Source: Mycocentrospora acerina
Lineage: Eukaryota; Ascomycota; Dothideomycetes; Pleosporales
Length of the DNA: 64,000 bases
Reading direction: 5' to 3'
NCBI GenBank assembly: GCA_022701365.1
Contig: JAKUHH010000068.1
Coordinates: 187,189 to 251,188, forward strand
The position numbers and the translations under genes are program-made. The notes beneath the pieces were generated by a model. It saw nothing but the letters and a program-made list of their open reading frames with translations, searched no databases and was not told the origin of the DNA. Shown in pieces: positions 30,280-42,635 of this stretch; position 1 is the first letter of the stretch, and each line of letters starts with the position of its first letter.

Positions 30280-31754
30280 TCTGGTAGTATGACTGTGGGA
30301 CATACGAACTCAGTAGACGATACACCTTGAAGTTTGAAAAAGGCAGGTAGATTCAGATCGGAAAAAGCATCTCACATGTATCGATGAGGGGTCACTGCAC
30401 TACTCGACTAGCGTCTAGAGATCTGCATAGGCTATACAATCTGTAAGTGGGGAAACAGACCGAGTGGGTGTGATGAAGATCGCTCGGTATGGCGAATCGA
30501 GCTAATGACCCAGATTTCTGACATCCCCGAAAGCTTGAAGGTCATGCATGATCTGGGGACTAGGAACTGAGGAAATTCTTGGCAAGAGAAACACTAATTT
30601 GAAATGCTGCATACCTTTGTCGTGGTCAACACCTCGCCGGGGATAGACTGACAAATTACACCAGAAACCGGAAGAAGCAAGATGCAAAAAGAATTTGTTG
30701 GACGTCATGAGAACACATTCCGTTTGCTTTTGTTCCGTTTTGAGTGGATTTCAATCAGTGTAAAATTAATTGAGTTCCATAACAATATTCATGCTGGGAG
30801 TTCGTGTTCGTCCCGTTCCGTTCTTAATTTCTATCGAGTTGCCACAAACAAATTTCTACAATCGGAACAAACCACATCAAAAGTGATCCCTGTTCACAGT
30901 AATGCCCAAAAGTTTAATCGATACTTCCAGCCTCGAGCATGCCATTACCAGACGTGTTCGCCACTAAATTACTTGTAAAGTGTGCCTCAAGTTTGTAACA
31001 AAGCTACGGTGCAGAAGATCATTAAACTAGCACTGTATTACAGTTCTTGGGAAAGTATGATTTGATATCCTTTACTGTTCACTTGTTATATTCACCTATC
31101 GACTAACTAGCCCCCACGGCCATCAGTATGGTCCGTACTCAGTGCCCCACACAAACGCTCATCATGCTATTGTGCGGTAATCAATGCTAACACTTCTATC
31201 AGGGTGGTGTACTCTCCATATCATCCTATCCACTAAGTTTGATCGCTACTGTTCAAAGCACGACAAGGTGTTGTACAACAATGTATAGCAACATAATTTG
31301 TATTCATGTCACAAAATTTGATACTTTAGACTCGAGTTGGACACGAACAAACAAAGATACGGGCGTGATTACATTTCATTAATTCATGAGCGTCATGCGC
31401 TATTAATAAACTCGGTATAAACTTCGAGTTCTCATTATCTTCAAGCTGCTAGTCCTGGTCTATCAACCGGGACCGTATTGTGACCAGACTTGGCAGCGGT
31501 GTAGGTAGGCTGCGATATGTGTACCCTAAACACAACCGCGTGAAGCATCTTCTGCTCACAAGGGTATCTTCTTTTAAATATCAGGCAAGATGAAAAACCT
31601 TTCTTCCTGACACGATGAGCTCGTGACAATACTGGCAACCAAATGCCGACGCTCTCCACCCTTTTCTGGGAACAGCACCGCGGCCAGCGCGAAGTCAAAA
31701 GTTTTATCCAATGACATGGTGGTTATTTCAACACAAACATCGGCCATCTTCCTT
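30280..31754. other. Intergenic region, no gene seen
   Basis: About 1.5 kb of AT-rich sequence. A few short frames on both strands lack support. Nothing else recognised. Confidence 0.5.
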
Positions 31755-33375
31755 TCAAGTCCATGTCTGCCACAAAGGTTTCGCACTTCTTGATGTTCGG
31801 TGAGGAAAAAGACTGATACGCGTCATACTGCTCCTCCTCCCTTCACTAGATAGACAGGCTGTTGGCAATTGAGGTAGTTCCTTCATCACCGGTGTACTTG
31901 GTAGAGACTTGACTGATGAACCAGACATAGGACTCATGGGTGACAACGGCAGTGGTGGAAGAGCCTCAGGGACCTCCTCATCCACGATTTTGAGCGACCT
32001 CATACTCGGTGCCGGGGAATCTTCTGTCAACTCGAAGCGCCCCATCTCGATATCTTCGTAGTATCGGTCATACAAGACATCGATGGTGTCGTGCTTGTTG
32101 TTTCTAGATGACTGGTCTACGGAAGACAGAGGGGAGCGCGTGATCTGAATGTCCTTCTCGACTTTCACACCACCGAGATGGTCAACAACTACACCGCCGG
32201 TTGATTCGGAAAGATAGCCGTCTCTACTCCTCGTGCCTTGGGTAAGGAATGTTCCCATACGTTGGAACACGCCCTGCGACATACTGCCCTTTGAATTTGT
32301 GTGCCCGCTGTCTTTTCGTTCCTTGGAGTTCATCGGTGTACCGAATCGTGACACTATTTTGTCATGGAAGAAGTGTTTGAAGAAGACCTTCAACGCAGGT
32401 GCGTTGGCACAGAATGCACCAATGTGCATTTCCAACATGGTGATGAGGAAAAGGTCCCAGGTCGACCAAGTAACGTCGTAAGTTCCATAGAAGACGTACC
32501 AGCTGTAGTATGCGCGGACTGCGCCGAGCGCACTAACACCGTAGCCGATGGCGAAGATACCAAATAGTGCAATTTTCTGACGGATAGGAATTTGGATGTT
32601 CCAGTAGAGGAAGGAGGGAAGGATGGCTGTGATGAAGTCTTGTACTGTAGAAATGATGCTAGCAGCGAGAACATCGGCGCCCTCATTGAAGCAGCGGTAC
32701 TTGTAGTTCCCCGAAAGTATTTTCCTGGAATCAACCTGATCCCAGAATGCTGATATAGGATTGCAGCCTAGGATTGGTGCGAGAGTGAGTGCGATGCTGT
32801 ATGCGGCGATGGACCCAATACTCGCCCACGTCACCCATCGAAATGTCTTTGACACGGCCCTTGATCCTAAGCGGCGGTAAAACAACAAGATGGAGATCTT
32901 GACCAGACCTGCCATGGCGCAAAATATTGTCTCAATGGCGAGAACGTATTTCCGTGATATAACTACCTTGTCAGGACTGCCAACAATATCAAGGTCCCAC
33001 ACGTGTCGATTAAATCCATTAGTACCAGCTAGATCATGTCAGCTCTTGCAGCAGATACGGCAAAAAAGAATCGACTTACCTATTGGAAAGAGGATAGTGA
33101 GAGCAATCATAGGCACCTATTGCTGTTAGCTCAGTCAAATCATTTGTTCGTCGTATGTCACCTACTGTGGCGATTGCCATCAGCCAGTCATCCCAATCTG
33201 CATTTCTCTGATGCCATATCCTCACCCATAGCCTTGCAAGTGAAAGCCCAACCGTAAGTGGCCCAAGTACACATGTGAGGATTAGGATTGTATTTGGGCG
33301 TGTATCTGGGTTGACTAAGTTTGGCCTTGGCCACGCCAGTATGACGTCTAACGGAGGGTGTATACCGCCTGGCAT
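31755..33375 (-). CDS. PTH11-like fungal rhodopsin-domain receptor
   Basis: Three exons, 33375..33166, 33116..33080 and 33028..31755, give 506 residues; the middle exon is only 37 nt and supplies helix 2, and the introns are 49 and 51 nt. Seven membrane helices lie in the first 270 residues, with family landmarks DDWL after helix 1, GTNGFNRHVWDLD in the first outer loop, YVLAIE, and CNPISAFWD. The long cytosolic tail (about 240 residues) is Ser/Pro-rich. This is the fungal rhodopsin family that includes PTH11, a surface receptor needed for appressorium formation in rice blast. No CFEM domain precedes the first helix, so this belongs to the large non-CFEM subgroup. Ligand unknown. Confidence 0.82.
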
Positions 33376-36300
33376 GATTTTGAAAAATGTAAAATCACCA
33401 AGTAAAGCAGATACGATGTTGTTTGCACAGACTAATCGTTCGCATAGAATCTTGGTAGCGAGGAGGTTTGTGGCGAGCAAGTGGTCTGGGGGATGCTTGC
33501 CATAAGTGCATTGTGGCCTGCTTGGTCCCAAACAATGGCGTGGGGGGATGACGATGAGAACTTGCGATAATTTCGCAGCTATCGTGGTAAGATCTTTCAG
33601 TGTGGCGAAAAAAGCAACTCAAGTTTCAGTAAGTATGAAGCTATAAGAACAGGGTCGGGACAGTTGCCGATGCATGGTGATGGATCGCGTTGCTGAGAAC
33701 ACACTTTAGATACAGGGCTAGGAAATTTTGAGGTCCACTGTACAAGTCCAAAACGAAGAGATGCTGCAGTCGCTCATGCACGACGACCGTTGTGAGTTCT
33801 GAAAGGTCTTGGCGACAGGCCTAGCATCCACGTCGGCGTTCAACGACTGACGAGTTCTCCACGCTCCCAGATGCTTTCCCAAAAGCAAGACTAGCATCTG
33901 CCGCGTGAGATTTTGACAGCTCGGCACTTGAGCTGGACCGATGAGGGCGTCGAATCGGAAAATGGTCTTCAATATTGTATAATTGCAGTATAAACCTCAA
34001 AATCAAGACAATTGCGGAGAATTGCGCACGGAAAATATGAGTCAGTGCGACACAGCTATACTCGGATTTCTCATACGGGATGAATAGCGTTGGCGGCACC
34101 ACCTGCCACTGCGCAATATTCTGCAAAAATTTCTGCAGGACTCAGTTGCTTCACGATTCCAGCAAGTATTCAGATATTGACAAGATGCAAGATCGCGCAT
34201 GTGTGCGAGCCTGCATGATCGAAATCGTGTTCCAAGCCGTCTTGCAGGCGTACCGCTCTACCGAATCTGATAATTGCTCCGAAGTTGACCTGTATACGGT
34301 CCAGCCACTACTCGACGCGCGTGCAGTTTACCGGGCATGCGGAAACTTTCCCCTGCTTCAACCGCCGTTTTCGCTAGTCGTTAGCCGTGCCTTGCCGGTC
34401 GGATGGCGAGGATTCGACAGCCCAAGACAGTATTTCCACCTGTTGTCCAAACAAGACTTATGGCGCTGGAGGACGAGTTGTGAGACAGTATGAAGCATAG
34501 TTTTACTCTTTCAACATGAGCACCTGCCAGATGTCAATTTTCTTTCCAGAGCATGGTAGTGCTGGATTGTGCGAACTGTCTCCCGGCACATTATTTGAAG
34601 TTGCTTTTCGCACGCCACTATGCAGCCACTCCCGTTTCCAGCCAACTCTAACCCCATTCGTGCTGACACGAAACGCTTGTCGCTTGTCAAATATCGCTGC
34701 CCTGGATCTGCAAACATGACGACCAAACCTGATTATCCACCTGACACCATGTCACAAGGTCCTGGAACATGAGGCAAGTTCAAGGCATTCGTACTGAAAC
34801 ATCTTCAAACAATGAATCCTTTCACTCGGTTAAACACAATCACTTCATCACTCAAACCAACACTGTCTCACGTTATACTAAGGAGCCAAAACCAAAAAGC
34901 AAAGTATAGATAGCCGGCCAGAAGCAGATGATTGCAGTTCAGAGATCCACCAAACTAGCAAAGTTCATGTCGGGCCCTCGTACCGTCCCGTCACAACTAC
35001 CACCATAATCTCCAGCCTTCCGTTTCCATAAAGCCAGCGAACGGCTCACAGATCCAACCAGTTGGAGAAGCAAAAAAACCGTTAAAGAGGGCTTCCGCTT
35101 ACATGCATGATCTTGCATTTTTTTTTTCGGAAAGAGGTCAAAACTAATGCACAGCGTTCCGGTTGATTGTCCGCATCTGCCCACCGACGCGTAAACCTCA
35201 AATCGTACGATTACCGCACGTGATGTTGCCTAGATAGTCTCATGCATTCTACAGATCTCATCACACGGAGACGTGTCATGCCCAGTGAATCTCACAAATC
35301 CAATGCACATGCGATACAGGAACGGACGAACGAAATCGGCATCTTGCATGTCTCGTAAGTCGGTTCAAAGTTCCTTTTAATATCTGACCTCTCCCCAATC
35401 AGCCAAACCCGCTGCATCTCCGTTGTAAGCCAAGAAGCTTTCTGGCACCATGTTCGCTATTACATTAGGCACGAAATCTATAATGATATTATGAAATTGG
35501 AAGATACGGTAACCATTAGAGCCAAATCGAACAGGTGCAGTATGTTGAGGCCACAACCCTGGTACGAGCATTTTATTTCTGCTCTTTTAATCTTTGTTTC
35601 CTCGAGGGGTACATGGTAAATGCAGGCAAGTTCCAACTTGGCGGACGTGCGCTCAGCTCCGCCGACATAAGCCTTATTATCACGTCGCGGCAAGACCTCC
35701 GCACGTCCTGTATCAGCGAGCACACAAATGACATGATTAGTTTGATCAGCTGGCCAAACTTGCACCCATTTGATACTACGGAGGCGGCGATCGCTGGTTT
35801 CACAAACTATACAGGTCGCTCATCTATTTCCATATACAGTCTCTTTTCAAGTTTGGGGTACACGTCACATTGCCTCTTGGATATTTGAGAGGAAATATAT
35901 CCCTTGCAATTTGTGTATGCGTAAGGACATGATCCGCTGGTCCGCACAATTCTATAATCTAGATGTTGTAGTATCAATAAGAGGATGGATTACATGCTGA
36001 GCTATAAATGACCGAGATTCATGTCCGATATTCCCGAACCTAGCAGCAGATGAGAGCCTGTAGCATTAAGCGACTGGCTGGCTGAATGATGCAGGAGGTC
36101 TTTTCACGGAGGAACAAGTCTCTAGACTGATCTGATGATTGATAAACATTCACATCTAAGCTTCATTGGTGGTCTTATCTCTCGAGTGATATATGCAGTA
36201 TATCCTACAATCAAAGGTTAGGAAACGACACCTCTCGCAGATACTGGATGCGCCTGCACTGTATCTGTGAATTCAAACCAGCTGTCCCTGAATCATGAAC

Positions 36301-36578
36301 AAAAACGACAACTCGCCTCCCCAGGTATTTCGCATTAAACGAGCAATAATGACACCATCTTCCTAAAAGTAACTATTCTCAAGCGAGATGATTTTCCACC
36401 AAAGATGGTTGTGCCAATTGACGGAACTAAAAACACTGGAAGAAATACATGGAGTATGTGTATGCATGGAGAGAAACAGAATTTAAAGTGCGTGGATCTA
36501 AAGTAGATTAAGCCCATGACGATTCAAACTACAGTATTTCAAAACTCACTGTTGTTATACTCTATACTATACACATCA

Positions 36579-36776
36579 TCAATCCATCCCACTCATCGGC
36601 TTCGATAACTTGCCCCACTTCATCTCCCAAATACATATGATTACAGCGAGAAATACACCAAAGTGGAGGATGTTGTCAAGAATAGGGTAAATCACACGAG
36701 AGGAATAGCCTTTGGGTGAGATTCTGACTGGCTTGGTCTGAGTGAGTGTGTTCACGGTGAAAGAGGCTATTGACAT
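36579..36776 (-). CDS. Possible small membrane protein
   Basis: An ATG-started frame of 65 residues: a polar N-terminus (MSIASFTVNTLTQTKPVRIS), one strong membrane helix (ILHFGVFLAVIICIW) and a basic, Lys-rich tail ending MSGMD. The composition is more protein-like than neighbouring frames, and the layout resembles small single-span organellar proteins. No family recognised and no expression evidence, so it could be chance. Confidence 0.3.
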   Translation of the reverse strand: MSIASFTVNTLTQTKPVRISPKGYSSRVIYPILDNILHFGVFLAVIICIWEMKWGKLSKPMSGMD

Positions 36777-37188
36777 CCACTTGCCAATTAGAATTATTTA
36801 TAACACGTAGTAAGCTGGTTGAAGACTTTACACAAAGAGTAAGCCCAACATTACATGCAAGGCTATAGATGTAGTTATATTTAAAATAATGTAAAAGAGA
36901 AGGGCTTGTGGGTATGAGGTACATGTTCCCAACACGACACACACAGATACCAGAATAGACACACACGACACACACCAACGCACCAGATTATAAGGAAATC
37001 GTTAATGAATCATGCAGTGTGACTATTAAAAAAGAAGAAGAAGAAGAAGGAGAAGAGAGATGTTCAAGATATTTGACTGCTGACTAATTAAATAAAGCAG
37101 AGGATCCACCCATGGTAACACAAGCCTCGAGACCAATCAAACGACTAACAAACATGCGCACAGCCTATCCTCTCTGAAGTTGTTGTCT

Positions 37189-37252
37189 CTCTCTCACTCT
37201 CTCACTCTCTCACTCTCTCACTCTCTCACTCTCTCACTCTCTCACTCTCTCA
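37189..37252. repeat. Perfect (CTCTCTCA)x8 tandem repeat
   Basis: Eight exact copies of an 8-bp unit, 64 bp in all, lie about 130 bp beyond the stop codon of the MFS gene, probably in or next to its 3' untranslated region. Such loci usually vary in copy number. Confidence 0.95.
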
Positions 37253-37384
37253 CTCCTACGCAAACACAAACAAGTGAAAATACGGGCAAAACACTCATGC
37301 AACAGCTGAAAAAAAAGAGGATCCAACGAATAACTTCAAAACAGATTAAATTTAAATACTAAAACCAACAAACATTTTTAAAAA

Positions 37385-39421
37385 CTACTCCTCCTTACTC
37401 GCTCTTTTCGCCAAGTCTTCACTTTCTGCAGAATCCTCGGCTCCAATCCTCGCTTCCTCGTCTCTCCTACGATCAAGCTCAATGTCAGGGGACGGGGCAA
37501 ACTTGCTCTTTGCGCGAATCTTCCTGCCGTACTTGTAGAAGATGATGGGCATGGGGACTAGCAATAGAGCCACACAGCCAATGAGGGTGCAAGCCCATTC
37601 AATGCCCATGCCTTCAAACATGTAGGAAGCAAAGAGGGGGAAGACGCCGCCAAAGCAGGAGCGCATAAAGGTGTTTGCGGCGAGGGCCGAGGCGGCAAAC
37701 ATGAGGTAGGCGTCGACAATGTAGTTGAGCAAGGACAGGAAGATGGTGAAGAGGCCGAAGCCGGTGAGGAGGCCGGATAGGATGGGGACGATCCAGTGGA
37801 CGCGGCCCGTGTAGCCCGACCAGCCGAACCAGAAGAGGCCTGCGGCAAAGGCGACGCCGCCAATCATGCTAATGGGGAGACGCCATTCGGGGACGGGGAC
37901 GTTGTTGTTGGCTTCGAGTTTGCGGACGTAGCGGCTGTTTGTGGAGATGATGACGACAAAGGCAATGATTTGGCCGCCAATCAGGCCAAAGTAGGCGAGG
38001 CCCGACACGCCGCTGCCCCAGCCGTAGACGCCGGCGAAGACGAGCGGGTAGGCGGTGAGGAGCAGGTATAAAATGCCGTAGACGAAGCTCATGTAGATGG
38101 AGACCAAGAGCACAATGGGCTCGGTGAAGAGGATGCGCAGGGGGCGGCTGACGTTGCGGACAATGAGCTCCTTGAAGTCGACTTCGATTTCCTCCTGCTT
38201 GGCGTGGATGCCCCAGTTCTTTGTGCGGCGGCGGAGTTCCGAGGCCTTGTTGATGAGGACGACGGGGGAGTAGGTTTCGTCCATGAAGACGAGCAGCAGG
38301 GTGAAGCTGGCAAAGCCCATGAGGGCGCTGATGTACATGGTCCAGCGCCAGCCCAGGTAGCTCTCGGTGATGAAGCCGCCGATAAAGGGGGCCAGCATGG
38401 GGCCCATGAAGACGCACAAACTGAAGACGGCGACGGCCATGCCGCGCGTCTTGTTGTCGAACATGTCGGCGAAGACGGCGGCGACAATGGCGAGCGGGCT
38501 GGAGCCAAACAGGCCGGCGAAGAAGCGGCAGATGAGGATGGTCTGCAGGTCCTTGGCGACGGCGACGGCAATGGTGAAGACGGAGAAGCCAAAGGCGGCG
38601 ATGATGAGGGGCGGCTTGCGGCCGTACAGCTCGGAGAAGGGGGCCCACATGAGCGGGCCAAAGGCATAGCCAAACACGAACAGGCTGGTGGCCAGGGTGC
38701 CGACTTCGCGGTCGACGCCAAACTGGCGCGAGACGACGAGGGTGGCGGCGGAGAAGATGCTGCTGCCCATGGTGGCGGTGATGGCGTCAAAGGCCAGGAT
38801 GGCGCCCAGGCCGATCTTGCGGCGCAACGGCCAGTTCTGGGCGTTGCGCGGGTCGTCGACGCCGTCAAACTCGACGACATACTCCTCGCGGTCGGGCAGC
38901 GGCGGGGGCATGGGCTTGCCGGCGCCCAGGCTCGGCAGCGGGCGCTCGGTGCGGCGGCGCGAGAGGGTCTGGGTGAGGCGCGAGGGCAGCTCCGAGGCGC
39001 CGACGGTGCCCGCGTGCTGGCTGCGGTGTGTCTCGATGCGGCGCAGGGCCTCGGGGTCGCGCTCGGTGGGGTGGCGGGTGAGGATGCCGCTGGCCGTGTC
39101 GCGGGTCACGCCCTGGGAGCGGGCGGTGCGGATCTCCTCGAGGCGCGGCGCCTGTGTGTGCTGCGAGCTGGCCGACGAGGCGGTCGAGGCCGACGACGAC
39201 GAGCTGCGGCGCGAGAGGGCGCGGGGCGTGGCGACGGCCTCGTGGGCCACCGACTGCTCGCTCATGTGGCTCATGTTGCGCCCGGGGTCGTCGGCGTGCG
39301 GGGCGCCGCCATGCTGCTCAAAGTACTCGCGCCGGATCTGGTCGCTGCGGTCCCAGGTTGCGTAGCGGGCGGGCGAGGCGTCGCGTTCGGCGCGCAGAAT
39401 CTCGTAGTCCTCTTCCTGCAT
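37385..39421 (-). CDS. DHA1-family MFS multidrug transporter with long N-terminal extension
   Basis: Intronless, 678 residues from the ATG at 39421 (MQEEDYEILRAER). Roughly the first 195 residues are disordered, Arg/Ser-rich and charged. The transporter core starts after VEFDGVDDPRNAQNWP, a phrase typical of yeast and fungal DHA1 drug:proton antiporters (FLU1/MDR1-type), and holds 12 helices. Motif A is seen as FSELYGRKPP, and the antiporter motif C region as CVFMGPMLAPFIGGF. Expected role: export of drugs or metabolites at the plasma membrane. The coding strand is strongly GC-biased at third positions, unlike the AT-rich flanks. As a result the opposite strand also shows a 499-codon frame, which I do not believe is a gene. 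Confidence 0.88.
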   Translation of the reverse strand: MQEEDYEILRAERDASPARYATWDRSDQIRREYFEQHGGAPHADDPGRNMSHMSEQSVAHEAVATPRALSRRSSSSSASTASSASSQHTQAPRLEEIRTARSQGVTRDTASGILTRHPTERDPEALRRIETHRSQHAGTVGASELPSRLTQTLSRRRTERPLPSLGAGKPMPPPLPDREEYVVEFDGVDDPRNAQNWPLRRKIGLGAILAFDAITATMGSSIFSAATLVVSRQFGVDREVGTLATSLFVFGYAFGPLMWAPFSELYGRKPPLIIAAFGFSVFTIAVAVAKDLQTILICRFFAGLFGSSPLAIVAAVFADMFDNKTRGMAVAVFSLCVFMGPMLAPFIGGFITESYLGWRWTMYISALMGFASFTLLLVFMDETYSPVVLINKASELRRRTKNWGIHAKQEEIEVDFKELIVRNVSRPLRILFTEPIVLLVSIYMSFVYGILYLLLTAYPLVFAGVYGWGSGVSGLAYFGLIGGQIIAFVVIISTNSRYVRKLEANNNVPVPEWRLPISMIGGVAFAAGLFWFGWSGYTGRVHWIVPILSGLLTGFGLFTIFLSLLNYIVDAYLMFAASALAANTFMRSCFGGVFPLFASYMFEGMGIEWACTLIGCVALLLVPMPIIFYKYGRKIRAKSKFAPSPDIELDRRRDEEARIGAEDSAESEDLAKRASKEE

Positions 39422-40601
39422 GGCTGGCGAGGCGGCTCGGCTGGGGGAGCGTCGACGGTTGGGGGGTGGTTGTCGAGGAAATCCGAGTCTGGCGGGAGCA
39501 GCATGCGGATAATAAGGCAAGAGAGAAAGGGCGTGCGTGACGTCGTCGGTGGGCTCGGCCGTCAAATCTTATCTGGCACGCACCACGCACCACGCCCTAC
39601 ACGCATGGTACGTCTAGTACACCTTCTGGCGCATACTCTCGGCCGCTGCCCAATGGCCCTCCCCGCCATTGCTCGCTATTGTTGGGACGGTGGCGATCAG
39701 TAACGCCTATTGCCGGGTGCAGTCGACGCCGATAACAAATCTTTTGCGCACAAGAGGCCCGCGCAATTGGCTGCCGACTGGCTGCTGGGCGACGTCTGCA
39801 GTCGGGCTCACTACGTCATGCACGGAAAACAAACAGTGCAGAGCTTTGCCGAGCTGGCTTAGAAAGCACCCAATTTATTATTCACCACTGCTTTTCCGGT
39901 CGGAGCAAATTACTACTGCTTTACAAAGAAGCTTGTTTCTATTTGTGCCCGACGCAGGCTAATGCAGCACGCCCATGCCCATGTCCATGCCTTTGCTGTG
40001 TAGGGCTGACAACATGTTTTTGAAAAAAAATATCTTTCGAAGCATGCACGCCCTACATGCCAAGAGTCATCTCCAGAAAATTTGTTTCAAGAGCTGCGAC
40101 TAACAAAATGTCTTGCCCAACATTCACCACTGTCAGCCGCAACGACTGCAAAGGGATGGGATATATTTGCAGAGAGACTGCAAAGGAGTGAAGCCCAATC
40201 ATGCAAAAATTAAAAAGGAGCATGTTAGATTAATAGCAGGACCGCCAAGCTGCAAAACACTTTCCTATGCAATCTGGCAGTGGAGTAAAAGGTCCCACAA
40301 TAGGACAAATAGAAAGGAGTAGAGTACAACAATAGAAACAATCTCCCTCGTATCTCGAGGGCGGCAAGAATCACGGCTTCCCCCGTCCGGCAGATACATA
40401 CACCCACACACAAGCATGTGGGGCCTCGAAATAAGCTTCGTCAAGCATTCGGCCTCCGTTTCTAAACCCCGAGGTCTACGGCATCCCAGTCACGTGAATA
40501 ATCATAAATACTCCTATGCTTTGAAATTCCCATTCTTCGCTACATACGCGTCCATTTTCGTACGTACCCTTCCATATCAATACACATTCCTACGTATCCA
40601 T
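39422..40601. other. Intergenic region, no gene seen
   Basis: About 1.2 kb upstream of the MFS gene and downstream of the SDR gene. The frame 5' of the MFS ATG stays open for 48 codons without an ATG and probably is leader sequence. Nothing else recognised. Confidence 0.5.
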
Positions 40602-41148
40602 CTATGGCAACACGTACCCTCCATCCACCAACACATCACTCCCCGTCGTATAGCTACTCGCATCACTCGCCAGATACAAAAACAGCCCCTTGATCTCCTT
40701 GACGTTGCCCTGCCTCCCCAGCGGAATCATCCTCAGCCCCTCGTTAATCACCTTGGGCCCCGCCCCCATCTTGGTGTCAAAGAACCCAGGACTCACAATG
40801 TTGACGCGTGCAAACTCGCGCCACTCGCGCGCCAGCGACTTGCCCAGATGCGACACAAACGCCTTGGTGCCGTTGTAGATGGGCTGGTCCACGGGCACGT
40901 TGACAATGTGCGCCGAGATGGACGATGTGAGGATTAGGTTGCCGAAGCCTTGCGATTTGAACACCGCGCCGGCGTACTTGGCGCAGTAGACGGGGCCGTC
41001 GACGTTGACGGACATGAGGTTCTTGTAGGACTCGAGGGATTGCTCTAGCAGTGGCTTGGAATCGCCGGTTCCTTGACGTTGTTAGAGATGTCATTTTCAA
41101 AAGGTAAAAATATAATAACAGTAGTGTTGTAGTTATAAGACGAAAGAG

Positions 41149-41179
<31 letters not shown>

Positions 41180-41675
41180 GAAAGAGGTAGGGGAAACAAA
41201 TGAATAACAATAATAACAACAACAGAAAAACTTACCAGCATTCGCAACAAACACATCCACCTTGCCAAAATCTTTGACCACTTGCGTAATCGTCTTCTCC
41301 ACCGCCTCCGGATCCGTAACTACACATCCATTGTCAGCCTTCCCCATCTTTCACTCCTCCCACAACATCAGCATCAACAACAACAACAAAAAACTTACTA
41401 TTCACACTATACGCCTTTGTCCTCACCCCATGCTCCTTCGCCAACGCCTCCCCCCTCCTCACCGCCCCCTCGTTACTATTATACCACAGCGCCACGTCCC
41501 CTCCCGCCTCGGCAATCGCATCCGCCACCGCCCCGCCAATCCCCTCGGCCGCCCCCGTCACAATCGTCACTTTCCCCTTCATGCTAAACTGCTGCATCAC
41601 ATTCGAGGGCGTGTCGGGCACGGGCTTGGGGTAGCCAGCCCGGGGGGACTGCGTTTCTTCAATCGACATGGACAT
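40602..41675 (-). CDS. Short-chain dehydrogenase/reductase, mannitol-dehydrogenase / sorbose-reductase-like
   Basis: Exons 41675..41399, 41319..41236 and 41071..40602, with introns of 79 and 164 nt, encode 276 residues. The NADP(H) fold is shown by TGAAEGIG (40-47). VALWYNSNEGA follows beta strand 2, NAG at 119-121, and the catalytic set is Ser171, Tyr186 and Lys190 (YNGTK). LWYNSN and the N-terminal TPSNVMQQFSMKGK are shared with fungal NADP-dependent mannitol dehydrogenases and sorbose reductases, so a polyol or ketose substrate is the best guess. The second intron carries a GAA repeat, the first a CAA repeat, and the 5' leader a TAG-like repeat (about 41690-41737). The 5' region ends in an assembly gap 198 bp upstream, so part of the promoter is missing. 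Confidence 0.85.
41147..41178. repeat. GAA trinucleotide repeat in SDR intron 2
   Basis: About ten GAA units inside the second intron of the SDR gene (TTC on its coding strand, helping form a pyrimidine tract). Length is probably polymorphic. Confidence 0.85.
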
Positions 41676-41872
41676 GTTTGGGTAGTTGTCGTAGTAATTG
41701 TAGTGGTGGTAGTAGTAGTAGTTGTAGTAATAGTAGTTTCAAGTGTAGCAACCGTAAGATATCAATTAGAGAAATGGTAGAGCCAGGGGGGTATATGTAA
41801 TCTAAAAGAAAGAGGAAGCGGGAAATCAAGAGATGGACAAGCAATTTATACATGTCTCTTTTGCCTGCCCCC

Positions 41873-42086
41873 NNNNNNNNNNNNNNNNNNNNNNNNNNNN
41901 NNNNNNNNNNNNNNNNNNNNNNNNNNNNNNNNNNNNNNNNNNNNNNNNNNNNNNNNNNNNNNNNNNNNNNNNNNNNNNNNNNNNNNNNNNNNNNNNNNNN
42001 NNNNNNNNNNNNNNNNNNNNNNNNNNNNNNNNNNNNNNNNNNNNNNNNNNNNNNNNNNNNNNNNNNNNNNNNNNNNNNNNNNNNNN
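41873..42086. other. Assembly gap (214 N)
   Basis: A run of undetermined bases. The flanks (CCTGCCCCC on the left, a long C-rich tract on the right) suggest that low-complexity cytosine sequence stopped the assembly. Confidence 1.
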
Positions 42087-42635
42087 CCCTCTCTTCTCTA
42101 TCCCCTCACCCCACCGCCCCCCTCCCCCCCGGTTAAACAGAAAATATCACGGAGCAGCGTTTACCGAGTGAGGCTCTGCTTCCACACACATGTCTACTGG
42201 CACAAATATGCACACTGCGGAGGTAAATGGTGGGGTTGAGTGGCTTCCCCAGTGGGTGGGTGGTGGCGTCATGGCGGGGCTGCGTTGGACGACTGTCGTC
42301 CGGGAGGTGTGGGGTATTTGATTGGCGCGGCGTGGCGCTCGGCTTACCTTCTGTGTTTTGTCGTGCCTTTGTATGTATATATGTCATACACGTGTTCCGC
42401 TGGAAGAGAGATGTAGATGTGACCTGGTTTTTTTATATAAATGAGTTGGTTGACACCCCCTTTTTTTTTCTTTAAAAAAATGTTTCAAGGTACGCTAGTG
42501 TTGTGCGTTTTGTAGCTATGGTGTTGCATTGTGTTTCTTCTTCATCGTCATCGTTATTTTCACTTGCTTCCATTGCTTGTGTAGAGAATGTGTAGAGAAT
42601 TTCTGCGAATACAATACTCTCGTCGCCATTACTCA

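Larger units (their letters stand above)
33376..37384. other. Gene-poor 4-kb region
   Basis: No gene with family resemblance. Frames of 60-137 codons on both strands look random, apart from one possible 65-codon gene listed separately. Simple repeats become frequent toward the right end (GAA units near 37027-37054, an 8-bp pyrimidine repeat at 37189-37252, and CA-rich runs near 36937-36977). The base composition is AT-rich compared with the following MFS gene. Confidence 0.5.

Noticed and set aside
34080..34493. 137-codon plus-strand frame
   Set aside because: Cys-rich, irregular composition, no signal peptide or family motif, and in a gene-poor region. Could be chance; not enough to annotate.
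38204..39703. Plus-strand open frame of about 500 codons
   Set aside because: It is the mirror of the GC-rich MFS gene. Its composition (Gly, Ala, Asp and Glu runs) follows from strong third-position GC bias, and it has no domain resemblance.
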